Positions 17,074 to 24,176 of a stretch of DNA of 64,000 bases are shown piece by piece. The stretch is from Bin87 sp965220105 (GTDB lineage Bacteria; Chloroflexota; Dehalococcoidia; Lucifugimonadales; UBA3495): the NCBI GenBank assembly GCA_965220105.1, contig OZ244811.1, positions 2,666,001 through 2,730,000 of the forward strand. Reading direction: 5' to 3'. Position numbers and translations under genes: made by a program. The notes beneath the pieces were generated by a model. That model had not been told where the DNA came from. It worked only from the letters and a program-made list of their open reading frames with translations, and searched no databases. Each line of letters starts with the position of its first letter. Within the stretch, counting starts at the first letter, position 1.

Positions 17074-17667
17074 CTAGTCGCCGGCCAGGGCAGCCCTGAC
17101 CTCGGTGAAGGCCTGCTGCGCGGAACGAGAAGCCCGCTGGCGGAACTGCACGGGGGTGTTCTCGATCTCCGGCTCCACGGAGAGGTGGACGAAAACCGGC
17201 CCTTCGGCGGCGAGGACATCGTCGATGCCGGTGGTGAAGTCTTCCAGGTTGTCGAAGGCGAACACGGCGGCGTAGCCGGCGCCCCGGGCAACTTCCTCCC
17301 AATCAGTGACACCGTCGGAGCCGGGAGTGGGCTGGCCGCCGGTGACGGCATAGACGCCGTTGTTGAACAGAAAGTGGTAGAAGTTCTTGGGCTGCTTGGT
17401 GGCGGTGGTGACCAGGGCGCCCAGGTTCATGAGCAGGCTGCCGTCGCCGTCGAGGACGAAGACCTTGCGGCCGGGCTGGGCCAGGGCGACGCCGAGGCCG
17501 AGGTTGCTCGCCTTGCCCATCGCGCCGGAGAGGGGCAGGTCGAGTTCCTGGTTGGAAGTGACGGTGGGCAGTCCGAAGCGGACGTTGCCAGCGTTCATCG
17601 TGGGAATAACGACGGCGTCTTCGCGCTTGCCATCGATGATGCGGACGGCGTCGGTGTTGTTAATCAT
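17074..17667 (-). CDS. comE: Sulfopyruvate/phosphonopyruvate decarboxylase-type TPP enzyme, beta subunit
   Basis: A 197-aa protein equal to the C-terminal TPP-binding domain of decarboxylases. It has an intact LDGDGSLLMNLG (residues 72-83) and the second asparagine pair NNGVY, which hold Mg-TPP. Separate alpha and beta subunits of this size are the form found in sulfopyruvate decarboxylase (ComDE), which turns sulfopyruvate into sulfoacetaldehyde and CO2, and in related phosphonopyruvate enzymes. The alpha gene is immediately upstream (17725-18237). The substrate cannot be read from the sequence; ComE is the closest named match. Confidence 0.75.
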   Translation of the reverse strand: MINNTDAVRIIDGKREDAVVIPTMNAGNVRFGLPTVTSNQELDLPLSGAMGKASNLGLGVALAQPGRKVFVLDGDGSLLMNLGALVTTATKQPKNFYHFLFNNGVYAVTGGQPTPGSDGVTDWEEVARGAGYAAVFAFDNLEDFTTGIDDVLAAEGPVFVHLSVEPEIENTPVQFRQRASRSAQQAFTEVRAALAGD

Positions 17668-17724
17668 GGGTTCGCTCCTGCGATGTGAGGTTGTGATCGA
17701 TGACGTGGCGCGGGGCTACGATAG

Positions 17725-18237
17725 TCAGGATCCGAACTCGGTGCCAATCAGGACGCCCACGGGTCGGTTCAGGCGCTGGGCTTCTTCAAAGGCGATGCTG
17801 ATCCGGTCGGCGTCTTCGTCGGTCTCGACCAGATAGTAGTTGATACCCCAGGCGTGGAGGATGTGCTCGATGAAGCGACCAGCGGAGTCGGGGGTTGGGC
17901 CGCGGCGGGTCCAGCCACGGTAGCCGATGAGCATGACGAGGGGCTGGTTGAGGTCGAGGCTGAGGCCGCGGATGGAGTCGCCGGCTTCAAATATTCCGGT
18001 GTTCTGGATGAGGACCACGGGCTTGGCGCCGCCGACCCAAAGTCCGGCTGAAACGGCCATGGTCTCGCCTTCGCGGCAGACCGGCACCAGGTCCAACGTG
18101 GGCTCTTCCATCATCATGTTATAGAGGAAGTTGGTTTCGCTGTCGGGAAGCCATACCACGTGGGAAACGTTATTCTTTTTGAGTTCTTCTACTAGTGAAG
18201 CCGGATGCAGAATTGATTCGTAGGCTTCGGTGGTCAT
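17725..18237 (-). CDS. comD: Sulfopyruvate/phosphonopyruvate decarboxylase-type TPP enzyme, alpha subunit
   Basis: A 170-aa protein equal to the N-terminal (PYR) domain of TPP enzymes. The glutamate that activates TPP is in PVCREGETMAVSAG, and the helix VLIQNTGIFEAGDSIRG follows, as in ComD. The start at 18237 has AGGAG 7 nt upstream. It is first of a minus-strand unit with the intact beta subunit, the small membrane protein and the degenerate beta paralogue. The tryptophan/arginine-rich GYRGWTRRGPTPDSAG segment is where substrate would be selected. Confidence 0.75.
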   Translation of the reverse strand: MTTEAYESILHPASLVEELKKNNVSHVVWLPDSETNFLYNMMMEEPTLDLVPVCREGETMAVSAGLWVGGAKPVVLIQNTGIFEAGDSIRGLSLDLNQPLVMLIGYRGWTRRGPTPDSAGRFIEHILHAWGINYYLVETDEDADRISIAFEEAQRLNRPVGVLIGTEFGS

Positions 18238-18444
18238 TATGGGACTCCTTGGGAAATTGGGGATTAGTCGGCGAATGCTACGGATTTCGCCGGCATTATA
18301 TGGTGTGGCATTTGGGGCGTCAACGGGCGTTGGCGCCGTCCCGGGGCCGCATCGCCACTATGCACGCCCGATGCAGACCGGAGCGCTGCCCGGATGCACC
18401 ATCAGCGATAGGAGAGGGGTTGAGGCGCGGAGCGACGACCCGCG

Positions 18445-19290
18445 CTAGGCCGGAATGTTCAGGGCGTGGCGGGCGTTTTCAATGAGCACCTTGGGCAGCA
18501 CGTGGTCGCGGATTTCCAGGTTGTTGAAGTCGTGGAGCCAACGGTCGGGCTGGATGAAGGGGTAGTCGGAGCCGAACATCACCTTGTCCTGGAGGCGGGT
18601 GTTGGTTTCGCGAATGAGCTGCTCAGGAATGAAACGGGGCATCCAGCCGGACAGGTCCAGGTAGACGTTGGACTTGTGGAGCGCCACGGCAATCTGCTCG
18701 TCGATCCAGGGCCAGGCCGGGTGGGCCATGATGATGGTCAGGTTGGGGAAATCTGCGGCCACGTCGTCGAAGCAGGGAATGGGCTGGCTGTACTTGAGCT
18801 TGAGACCGCTGCCGCCCGGCGTGCCCGCGCCGGCGCCGGCGAATCCGGAGTGGAACAGCACCGGGATGTTCAGGCCGTTGGCGACCTCGTAGAGCGGGTA
18901 GAACCGGGTGTCGTTGGGAAAGAAGGCCTGGTGCACCGGATGAAGCTTCAACCCCTTGAGTCCCAGCTCTTTGATGGCGCGCTCCAGCTCGTAGCAGGCC
19001 GCCTTGCCCAGCCACGGGTCCACCGTGGCGAATCCCATGAATTGCTCCGGGTGGGCGTTGACGATGCTGGCCACCCAGTCGTTGCTGTCGGGTTTCTCGC
19101 CGGTGTTGGTGGTAGTGTCCACGGAAAAAATGACTCCGAAAAGGTCCAGCTCCCGGAACTTGGCAGCCATGTCCGCCGGGTCGGAGGGCGGAGGGGGCGC
19201 GCGGAAGTAGCGCAGGAGCTCGGCTTCAATCTCGATCTCGGGCAAACCCGGCTCCCGGGGAACGTGGACGTGCATGTCGATCGCTTGCAT
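18445..19290 (-). CDS. Amidohydrolase-2 family metal-dependent hydrolase or decarboxylase
   Basis: A 281-aa TIM-barrel protein of the ACMSD/LigW group. Metal ligands are visible in DMHVHVP at the N-terminus, VLFHSGFAG and IMAHPAWPW in the middle, and FGSDYPFIQPDRW near the end. Members hydrolyse or decarboxylate small, often aromatic, acids. The start at 19290 has AGGAG 7 nt upstream; the frame to 19362 is discarded. It is co-directional with and upstream of the TPP-enzyme genes, with 207 bp between, so a shared pathway is possible. Confidence 0.85.
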   Translation of the reverse strand: MQAIDMHVHVPREPGLPEIEIEAELLRYFRAPPPPSDPADMAAKFRELDLFGVIFSVDTTTNTGEKPDSNDWVASIVNAHPEQFMGFATVDPWLGKAACYELERAIKELGLKGLKLHPVHQAFFPNDTRFYPLYEVANGLNIPVLFHSGFAGAGAGTPGGSGLKLKYSQPIPCFDDVAADFPNLTIIMAHPAWPWIDEQIAVALHKSNVYLDLSGWMPRFIPEQLIRETNTRLQDKVMFGSDYPFIQPDRWLHDFNNLEIRDHVLPKVLIENARHALNIPA

Positions 19291-19519
19291 GGTGGTCTCC
19301 TTGGCCGCGCTTCGCCCGGGACGGCGCGGATTTTCTGGGCGGGTTTGGTGACAGGCGCTCAATTACTGGCCCGCCAACCGGGGTGACAGCATAAGGTCAG
19401 ACTCGCTTGCTGAGCAACCGCAGACATTCAGCAGGCAAATCGGGATGGACCTGGCGAATTTCGTTGCGTATTCTGAACTATTGCGGTTGCTGGGGGTATT
19501 CTCTGGCAGCTGGTTCGGC

Positions 19520-19848
19520 TCACTTGGCCGGCAGGGTGTCCACGAAGTCCAGGCCCCGGTGTAGCCAGGCGGCCAGGTCGGCGTCGGAAGCCAGACCGGC
19601 GGGTGCGACGATGACCGATCCTCGCATCGGCCGGCCCGTGAAATCCATCAGGCCGGCGTGGGGTTGGGTCAGGGCATCCTCGTAGGCCGCCAGGCCAACG
19701 CGCACCATCAGGCGGTCGCCAGCCACGCCCAGCACATGTTGCCATTGACCATGAAGACCAGGCCGCCGAACATCTTCCGCTCCACCACGCCGGTTTGCCC
19801 GCCCAACGCCGCCCGAACGCGTAGCGCCAGCGTCTCATCATAAGCCAC
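19520..19848 (-). pseudogene. TfoX N-terminal domain protein with a single-base frameshift
   Basis: Read from GTG at 19848, the frame gives a typical TfoX_N start (AYDETLALRVRAALGG, then KMFGGLVFMVNGNMCW), then goes out of frame. The matching rest (GVAGDRLMVRVG, DFTGRPMRGSVIVAPAG, WLHRGLDFVDTLP) continues in the neighbouring frame to a stop at 19520. One G appears to be missing in the GGG run near 19730-19735. The total length of 329 nt fits one lost base. It could be real decay or an assembly error. TfoX_N proteins are small and their role outside competence is unclear. Confidence 0.75.
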
Positions 19849-19860
19849 GTATTGAACTCG

Positions 19861-20460
19861 CTACGGCTGGCGGCCCATATAGGCGAGTAGCCGGTCCTGC
19901 GGCGCCGCATCCGCCGGGACATCAATGGCCGGGCCGATTGCGCCAGCCTGACGACCCATATCCGCGAAACCGGATGTAAGCCAGGAATAGGCCAGGTCGA
20001 CCACCGCCGCGTCGAGGGTAGTGCCCTGGCCGGTGGCCCTGGCCAGGTCCCAGCAGTGTATGAGCTGGTCCATCAAGTTGCCCCAAAGCAGCTGTGAGAC
20101 CGGCATTTCGCCGAAGGGCGACGTCACGACCCGTTCCAGCGCGCCCGGTGCGCCCACGCCTCGCACCACGCCATCGAGTTCGCCCAGGAACGCCTGCTGA
20201 AGCGCCGCGATTTCAGTCTCGCCCAAATACGAACTGTCGGCCTGGAGGACCTTGATGTCCTTGGGCTGCCCGGCAATGATGCTGGACACAAACTCCAGGC
20301 CGCCGAGGAAGTGGTTGATGAGCAGCCGCACGTCCCACTCGGTGCAGGGCGTCGGGTCGGACAGCTGGGACTGTTGGACACCGGCCACCACCTCTTTCAC
20401 GCGGTCGGTGACGGTGTAGTAGAGGGGCAAAGGGTTGGACATGGCCTCGGCTGGGCTCAA
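19861..20460 (-). CDS. Maleylpyruvate isomerase/DinB-type metal-binding protein (TIGR03086-like)
   Basis: A 199-aa protein of the mycothiol-dependent maleylpyruvate isomerase N-terminal/DinB superfamily. It shows the family pattern LSDPTPCTEWDVRLLINHFLGG, with a metal-ligand histidine, and LIHCWDLARATGQ, with a second one. The reaction is not predictable. TTG at 20460 has GGAGG 7 nt upstream; ATG 20442 is the alternative. It follows aprA by 225 bp on the same strand, so it may be the tail of that transcript. Confidence 0.75.
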   Translation of the reverse strand: MSPAEAMSNPLPLYYTVTDRVKEVVAGVQQSQLSDPTPCTEWDVRLLINHFLGGLEFVSSIIAGQPKDIKVLQADSSYLGETEIAALQQAFLGELDGVVRGVGAPGALERVVTSPFGEMPVSQLLWGNLMDQLIHCWDLARATGQGTTLDAAVVDLAYSWLTSGFADMGRQAGAIGPAIDVPADAAPQDRLLAYMGRQP

Positions 20461-20684
20461 TGCGATCCTCCGACGGGGAAATTGGGACGGGACATGATGA
20501 AAACGACGGATACGATACCGCCAACGGAGGTTTTCACTCCGGCGTTCAGGCTATGGTCGCCTGGCCGGCATCCGGATTGCCACGTCGCCGCGCTCCTGGC
20601 AATGATAGGTCACGCAAACGGCCCCGATGGGAGGGGTGGTTGCATACTGCGGAGAAGGCGTTAGAGCAAGGGGCCAGCGGCGTG

Positions 20685-22544
20685 CTAGAAAACTTGGGGG
20701 CAGGGGCGGGTGAACACGTCCCATTTGCCGTTTTCAGGGTCGTAGCGGGAGTTGACGAAGACCTTCCAATTGGCCTCGTCCATCTCCGGGTAGTCGCTGC
20801 GGTAGTAGAAACCGGGCCAGCGTGTTTCCTTGCGGTACAGCATGTGGCGCAGGTGAGCCTCGCCCACCCATGCCCGGTGGATGAGTTCGTGGCAGCGCAA
20901 CAGCTCGTGGCGGTTGCGGGCCCCCAGCTTCGCCAGGTCTTCCCGGAACATGCCCAGCAGCTCCAGACCCCGCAGCATGGTTGACTCGTTGGTGGTGAAC
21001 CCGGCGGAAACGCCGGCCACGTACTCGTCCATCAGCTTTTGGAGTCGGAACAGGCCCTGACGGGGCAGTAGATAGTTGGGATTGACCTCGGGATTGGTGG
21101 AGGCGTACTGGTTTTCCTCGAAGGTGACCAGGGGGGCCCACACCTGCTGCTTCAACTGCTCCACCTGCCGGTCGTCCACCCGGGGCGCGGCCGGGTTGTC
21201 GAGGGCGTAGGCCACGGCGGATTTGCCGGCCAGCCGTCCCTCGGTGAAGGAACCGGAGGAGAACTTGTGCGGGCACGCGCCAACGCCGTCTCCGGCGGCG
21301 AACAGGCCGTTGACGGTGGTCATCTTGCTGTATCCCCAGTGGTATCCGTCGGGGGCGACGTCGGACGGGCCGCTGACCCAGGCGCCGGCCTCTCCACTGT
21401 GGCTGCCCATGATGTAGGGCTCGGCGAGAATCACTTCGCTGGGCCGCTCTTCGGGGGCGATGTTATGGGCTGCCCAGAGGATAGCCTGGGAGATGGTCAT
21501 GTCCAGGAAGTCTTCCCAGGCTTCGGCGATGATCTCCCGCTTGCGGGTTTCGTCGCCGGCGGCCAGGGCGTCGATGGCCTCGGGGGTCTTGAGCTGGATG
21601 GGGCCGTTGCCGGCCTGTATCTCGGTCCACAGCAGGTGATTGCGTAGCGGCGTGGGGGTGGGGAAAGCCGAGCCGTAGGGGTCGTACTTTTTGAGCTCGG
21701 GCAGGCGATTGATGAAGTAGTTTTCGCCGGCGGCGTTGGTGAGGTCGGCGCGGAACAACTGGGACCAGGCGCCCACCGGACCGTAGGAATCCTTGAAACG
21801 GCTGGGGACGAAGCGGTGCTCCATCTGGGTCATCTCGCCGCCGATGGGTATGATGAGACCGTACACCGAGCCGGTGTCGAAGATGGAATACCAGGTGCGG
21901 CCCATGCCCTCGCCCACACTACGGGGGCGGAAGAGGGCGGTTGCGCCGCCGGCGCCGCAAACCACGGCCCTGGCCTTGAAGACGTAGATCACGTCCTCCC
22001 GCACACCGAAGCCCACCGCGCCGGCGATACGGTTGGGGTCGTCGGCGTCGGTGAACAGATGGGAGATGAATACGCGCTCGTAGTGGTTGTCGGGGCCGAG
22101 CGCCTTCTTGGTGGCCTCCGAGACGATGGGTTTGTAGGCCTCGCCGTGGATCATGACCTGCCAACGGCCTTCGCGCACGTATTCGCCGTCGTCGTCGTAC
22201 CAGAATGGCAGGCCCCATTCCTCGAACATGTGCACGCTGCTGTCGACGTGACGGGCGACGTCGTAGACCAGGTCCTCCCTGGAGATACCCATCATGTCGT
22301 TCCGGACGTACTCCACGTAGTCTTCGGGCTGGTTCCAGCCGGAGCGCATGCCCATGTACATGTTGATGGCGGACAGGCCCTCTCCGACGGCCCCGCTGCG
22401 GTCGGTGGCGGCCTTGTCAACCATGACGATTCGCAGGTCTTCGCCACCCCAATAGCGGGCTTCGATGGCAGCGCCGCAGCCGGACATTCCGCCGCCGACA
22501 ATAAGGACATCGCATTCAACGATGCGGGTAGTGGGTTCAGGCAT
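20685..22544 (-). CDS. aprA: Adenylylsulfate (APS) reductase alpha subunit
   Basis: A 619-aa FAD protein. The Rossmann motif is VLIVGGGMSGCGAA. The body carries long stretches typical of AprA: GLSAINMYMG, PEDYVEYVRNDMMG, MFEEWGLPFW, FRPRSVGEGMGRTWY, MTQMEHRFVPSRFKD, YGPVGAWSQLF, GSHSGEAGAWVSGP, GLFAAGDGVG and HKFSSGSFTEGR. AprAB interconverts APS and sulfite plus AMP in the cytosol: reduction in sulfate reducers, oxidation in sulfur oxidisers. The direction is not given by this sequence. The gene is last in a minus-strand run aprB, two HEPN-like genes, aprA. No sat, qmo or dsr gene is present in the window. Confidence 0.88.
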   Translation of the reverse strand: MPEPTTRIVECDVLIVGGGMSGCGAAIEARYWGGEDLRIVMVDKAATDRSGAVGEGLSAINMYMGMRSGWNQPEDYVEYVRNDMMGISREDLVYDVARHVDSSVHMFEEWGLPFWYDDDGEYVREGRWQVMIHGEAYKPIVSEATKKALGPDNHYERVFISHLFTDADDPNRIAGAVGFGVREDVIYVFKARAVVCGAGGATALFRPRSVGEGMGRTWYSIFDTGSVYGLIIPIGGEMTQMEHRFVPSRFKDSYGPVGAWSQLFRADLTNAAGENYFINRLPELKKYDPYGSAFPTPTPLRNHLLWTEIQAGNGPIQLKTPEAIDALAAGDETRKREIIAEAWEDFLDMTISQAILWAAHNIAPEERPSEVILAEPYIMGSHSGEAGAWVSGPSDVAPDGYHWGYSKMTTVNGLFAAGDGVGACPHKFSSGSFTEGRLAGKSAVAYALDNPAAPRVDDRQVEQLKQQVWAPLVTFEENQYASTNPEVNPNYLLPRQGLFRLQKLMDEYVAGVSAGFTTNESTMLRGLELLGMFREDLAKLGARNRHELLRCHELIHRAWVGEAHLRHMLYRKETRWPGFYYRSDYPEMDEANWKVFVNSRYDPENGKWDVFTRPCPQVF

Positions 22545-22637
22545 GGTGGGGTGTCGCTCCTGGGTTGGGATGGATGGGTTGGGGCCAGGCGAAAAGCGAT
22601 CAGAATTCGAGCGCTTGGTACGTGTGAGTGGAGGCGA

Positions 22638-23003
22638 TCAGTCCAGGCTTTCCAGCGTGTTGACGAATACCTCAATGAGTTCCTTACCGGCGATGATTTT
22701 AGTCGCGCTGGGGGGATTTCCGTAAAACCTCTGGTGGAATGCGGACGCGGTCATGTATTGGATCAAGATATCGCGCGGGGCGGATTCCTCGTCGACCAGG
22801 CGATCAACTGCTACTTCCAACAGGGCGTGGGCGTGGTGTTGCCAACCGCGTCGTTCGGCCACGGCTTTGATGGCGTGCGCTGCTGCGCCCCAAACCTTGT
22901 TGCTGGCCTCTTCCAGTTCGCCCCGGGCGAGTTCATCGTCTACGAGGCTCAGAAAGTGGCGGCTACGTTCCCGGTGGTAGTTGACTGTGTTAGCTGTGGT
23001 CAT
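22638..23003 (-). CDS. HEPN/PaREP1-like small helical protein, copy 2
   Basis: A 121-residue, all-helical protein with the pattern SLVDDELARGELEEASNKVW, GAAAHAIKAVAER and AFHQRFYGN, which resembles the PaREP1/HEPN superfamily. It lies between aprA and its twin at 23027-23389. The first 118 coding bases region (22863-22980) is 98% identical to the twin (116 of 118 bases), while the C-terminal halves have diverged. HEPN-type proteins are usually RNases or partners of nucleotidyltransferases, but a simple chaperone-like role for AprAB is equally open. Confidence 0.65.
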   Translation of the reverse strand: MTTANTVNYHRERSRHFLSLVDDELARGELEEASNKVWGAAAHAIKAVAERRGWQHHAHALLEVAVDRLVDEESAPRDILIQYMTASAFHQRFYGNPPSATKIIAGKELIEVFVNTLESLD

Positions 23004-23026
23004 TTTGACAACTCATCCGCGTAGAT

Positions 23027-23389
23027 TCAGCCCAGAGATTCCAGCGTTTCGATGAACTCACTAACCAGGTCCTTGCCGTGGCGGATGCCTTCGGCTGGTG
23101 GAGGATTGCCGTAAAAACGCTGATGAAATGCGGATGCCATCATGTACTGTCCGAAGAGATGATTCGGAGCGCCCTCTTCGGCAATCAATCGGAGGATGGT
23201 TTCTTGTAGCAGGTCGTGGGCGTGACGGGGCCATTCCCGGCGTTCGCCCAAGGCTTTGATGGCGTGCGCTGCTGCGCCCCAAACCTTGTTGCTGGCCTCT
23301 TCTAGTTCGCCCCGGGCGAGTTCATCGTTTACGAGGCTCAGAAAGTGGCGGCTACGTTCCCGGTGGTAGTCGACGGTGGCGCTGACCAT
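23027..23389 (-). CDS. HEPN/PaREP1-like small helical protein, copy 1
   Basis: A 120-aa twin of the preceding entry, encoded 3 bp after aprB. It shares DYHRERSRHFLSLVNDELAR, WGAAAHAIKALGERR and FHQRFYGNPP. A possible HEPN-type R-x4-H is seen at RREWPRHAH. The tight spacing of aprB, copy 1, copy 2 and aprA says they are expressed together. No nucleotidyltransferase partner is present, which speaks against a MNT-HEPN toxin pair and for a role tied to the Apr enzyme or its protection. Confidence 0.65.
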   Translation of the reverse strand: MVSATVDYHRERSRHFLSLVNDELARGELEEASNKVWGAAAHAIKALGERREWPRHAHDLLQETILRLIAEEGAPNHLFGQYMMASAFHQRFYGNPPPAEGIRHGKDLVSEFIETLESLG

Positions 23390-23392
23390 GTT

Positions 23393-23833
23393 TCAGCCCG
23401 TAAATTTGGGCAACGTCAGGTAGTGGGGCTCTCCGTAGAGGTCCTGGGAGCGCAGGGCATCCCGGTCGGCGGGCTCGACGCCGGCGTATGGGTCAATGCT
23501 GCCCCACGGCGTGGAGCGGGAAGCAAAGCGGAAATGCTCGGTGCGGCCGTCGCGGAAAGTCACGTTCCACACGATGTCCTGTCCCTCGTAGTGGGGCTGG
23601 ACCTCCGCGCCCAGGGGCACGAAATCGGCGTAACCGCGCACGTGGATGGCGTTCTCGGGGCAGAGTTTGACGCAGGCGTAGCACTCGGAGCACATATCCG
23701 GCTCCTGGTTGCTGCCCTTGTTTACGATGTCATCCAGGACCATCAGGTCGTTGGGGCAGATGTATACGCACTGCGGGCCGCCGTGCACTCCGGCGCAGGC
23801 ATTGCAGGCGGCAGGGTCAACGTAGGTTGGCAC
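23393..23833 (-). CDS. aprB: Adenylylsulfate (APS) reductase beta subunit
   Basis: A 146-aa ferredoxin-like subunit with two [4Fe-4S] clusters: CNAC...CVYICPNDLM and CSECYACVKLCPENAI, followed by the AprB hallmark VRGYADFVPLG and the C-terminal tail with TTPWGSI-like STPWGSIDP that wraps around AprA. It passes electrons to or from the FAD of AprA. GTG at 23833 has AGGAGA upstream. In characterised AprB the residue after the first Cys of the second motif is tryptophan (TrpB48 in Archaeoglobus), a proposed electron bridge; here it is Ser49. Confidence 0.88.
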   Translation of the reverse strand: MPTYVDPAACNACAGVHGGPQCVYICPNDLMVLDDIVNKGSNQEPDMCSECYACVKLCPENAIHVRGYADFVPLGAEVQPHYEGQDIVWNVTFRDGRTEHFRFASRSTPWGSIDPYAGVEPADRDALRSQDLYGEPHYLTLPKFTG

Positions 23834-24176
23834 TGGTTTCTCCTCTCATCGTAGCAGCGGCGCCGGGTGGATGGGACTGACGGCCCGGCCCGACATTTTC
23901 TGCAAATCATTGTAGCATACAATGGTTGCGTCTCTGATTGCGTCCATGGAGTGTTTAGTCATGGGCTGTTTCTTGAGCCCATTCGATTTGCCACGATCTA
24001 CCAGGTTAAGCGCGGCAACGTGGGCGTCCGGATGCGGGAACGAGCCTGCCGCGGGACCTTTGCTTAGCGCAGTGACAGACGCGGTACACAGGTAAATCAC
24101 GCATTCATCGAATGGCCCTGAACAGGACGATGGTTCGTTGTCGCTGAGTTCGGCGGCGTGATACCATGCAAGCGCC
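23834..24176. other. Divergent intergenic region between aprB and lepA
   Basis: 343 bp with no credible gene. It contains the perfect palindrome at 23909-23925, a 7-bp stem (ATGGGCT/AGCCCAT, 23961-23982), and a TACCAT box at 24162-24167 just before lepA. Confidence 0.5.
23909..23925. promoter_or_regulatory. Perfect palindrome with back-to-back -10 boxes upstream of aprB
   Basis: CATTGTA-GCA-TACAATG is a perfect 7+3+7 inverted repeat. Each arm contains TACAAT when read outward, so it may be two overlapping divergent -10 boxes or a dimer operator. It lies 76 bp before the aprB start codon. Confidence 0.5.

Noticed and set aside
16751..17302. N-terminal extension of the frame ending at 16181
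   Set aside because: Arg/Gly-rich nonsense that overlaps two better genes; the TTG at 16750 with TTGA coupling is the real start.
23961..23982. Hairpin ATGGGCT/AGCCCAT as a terminator
   Set aside because: Stem is short and the following bases are not T-rich; it lies in a divergent region where no terminator is needed.
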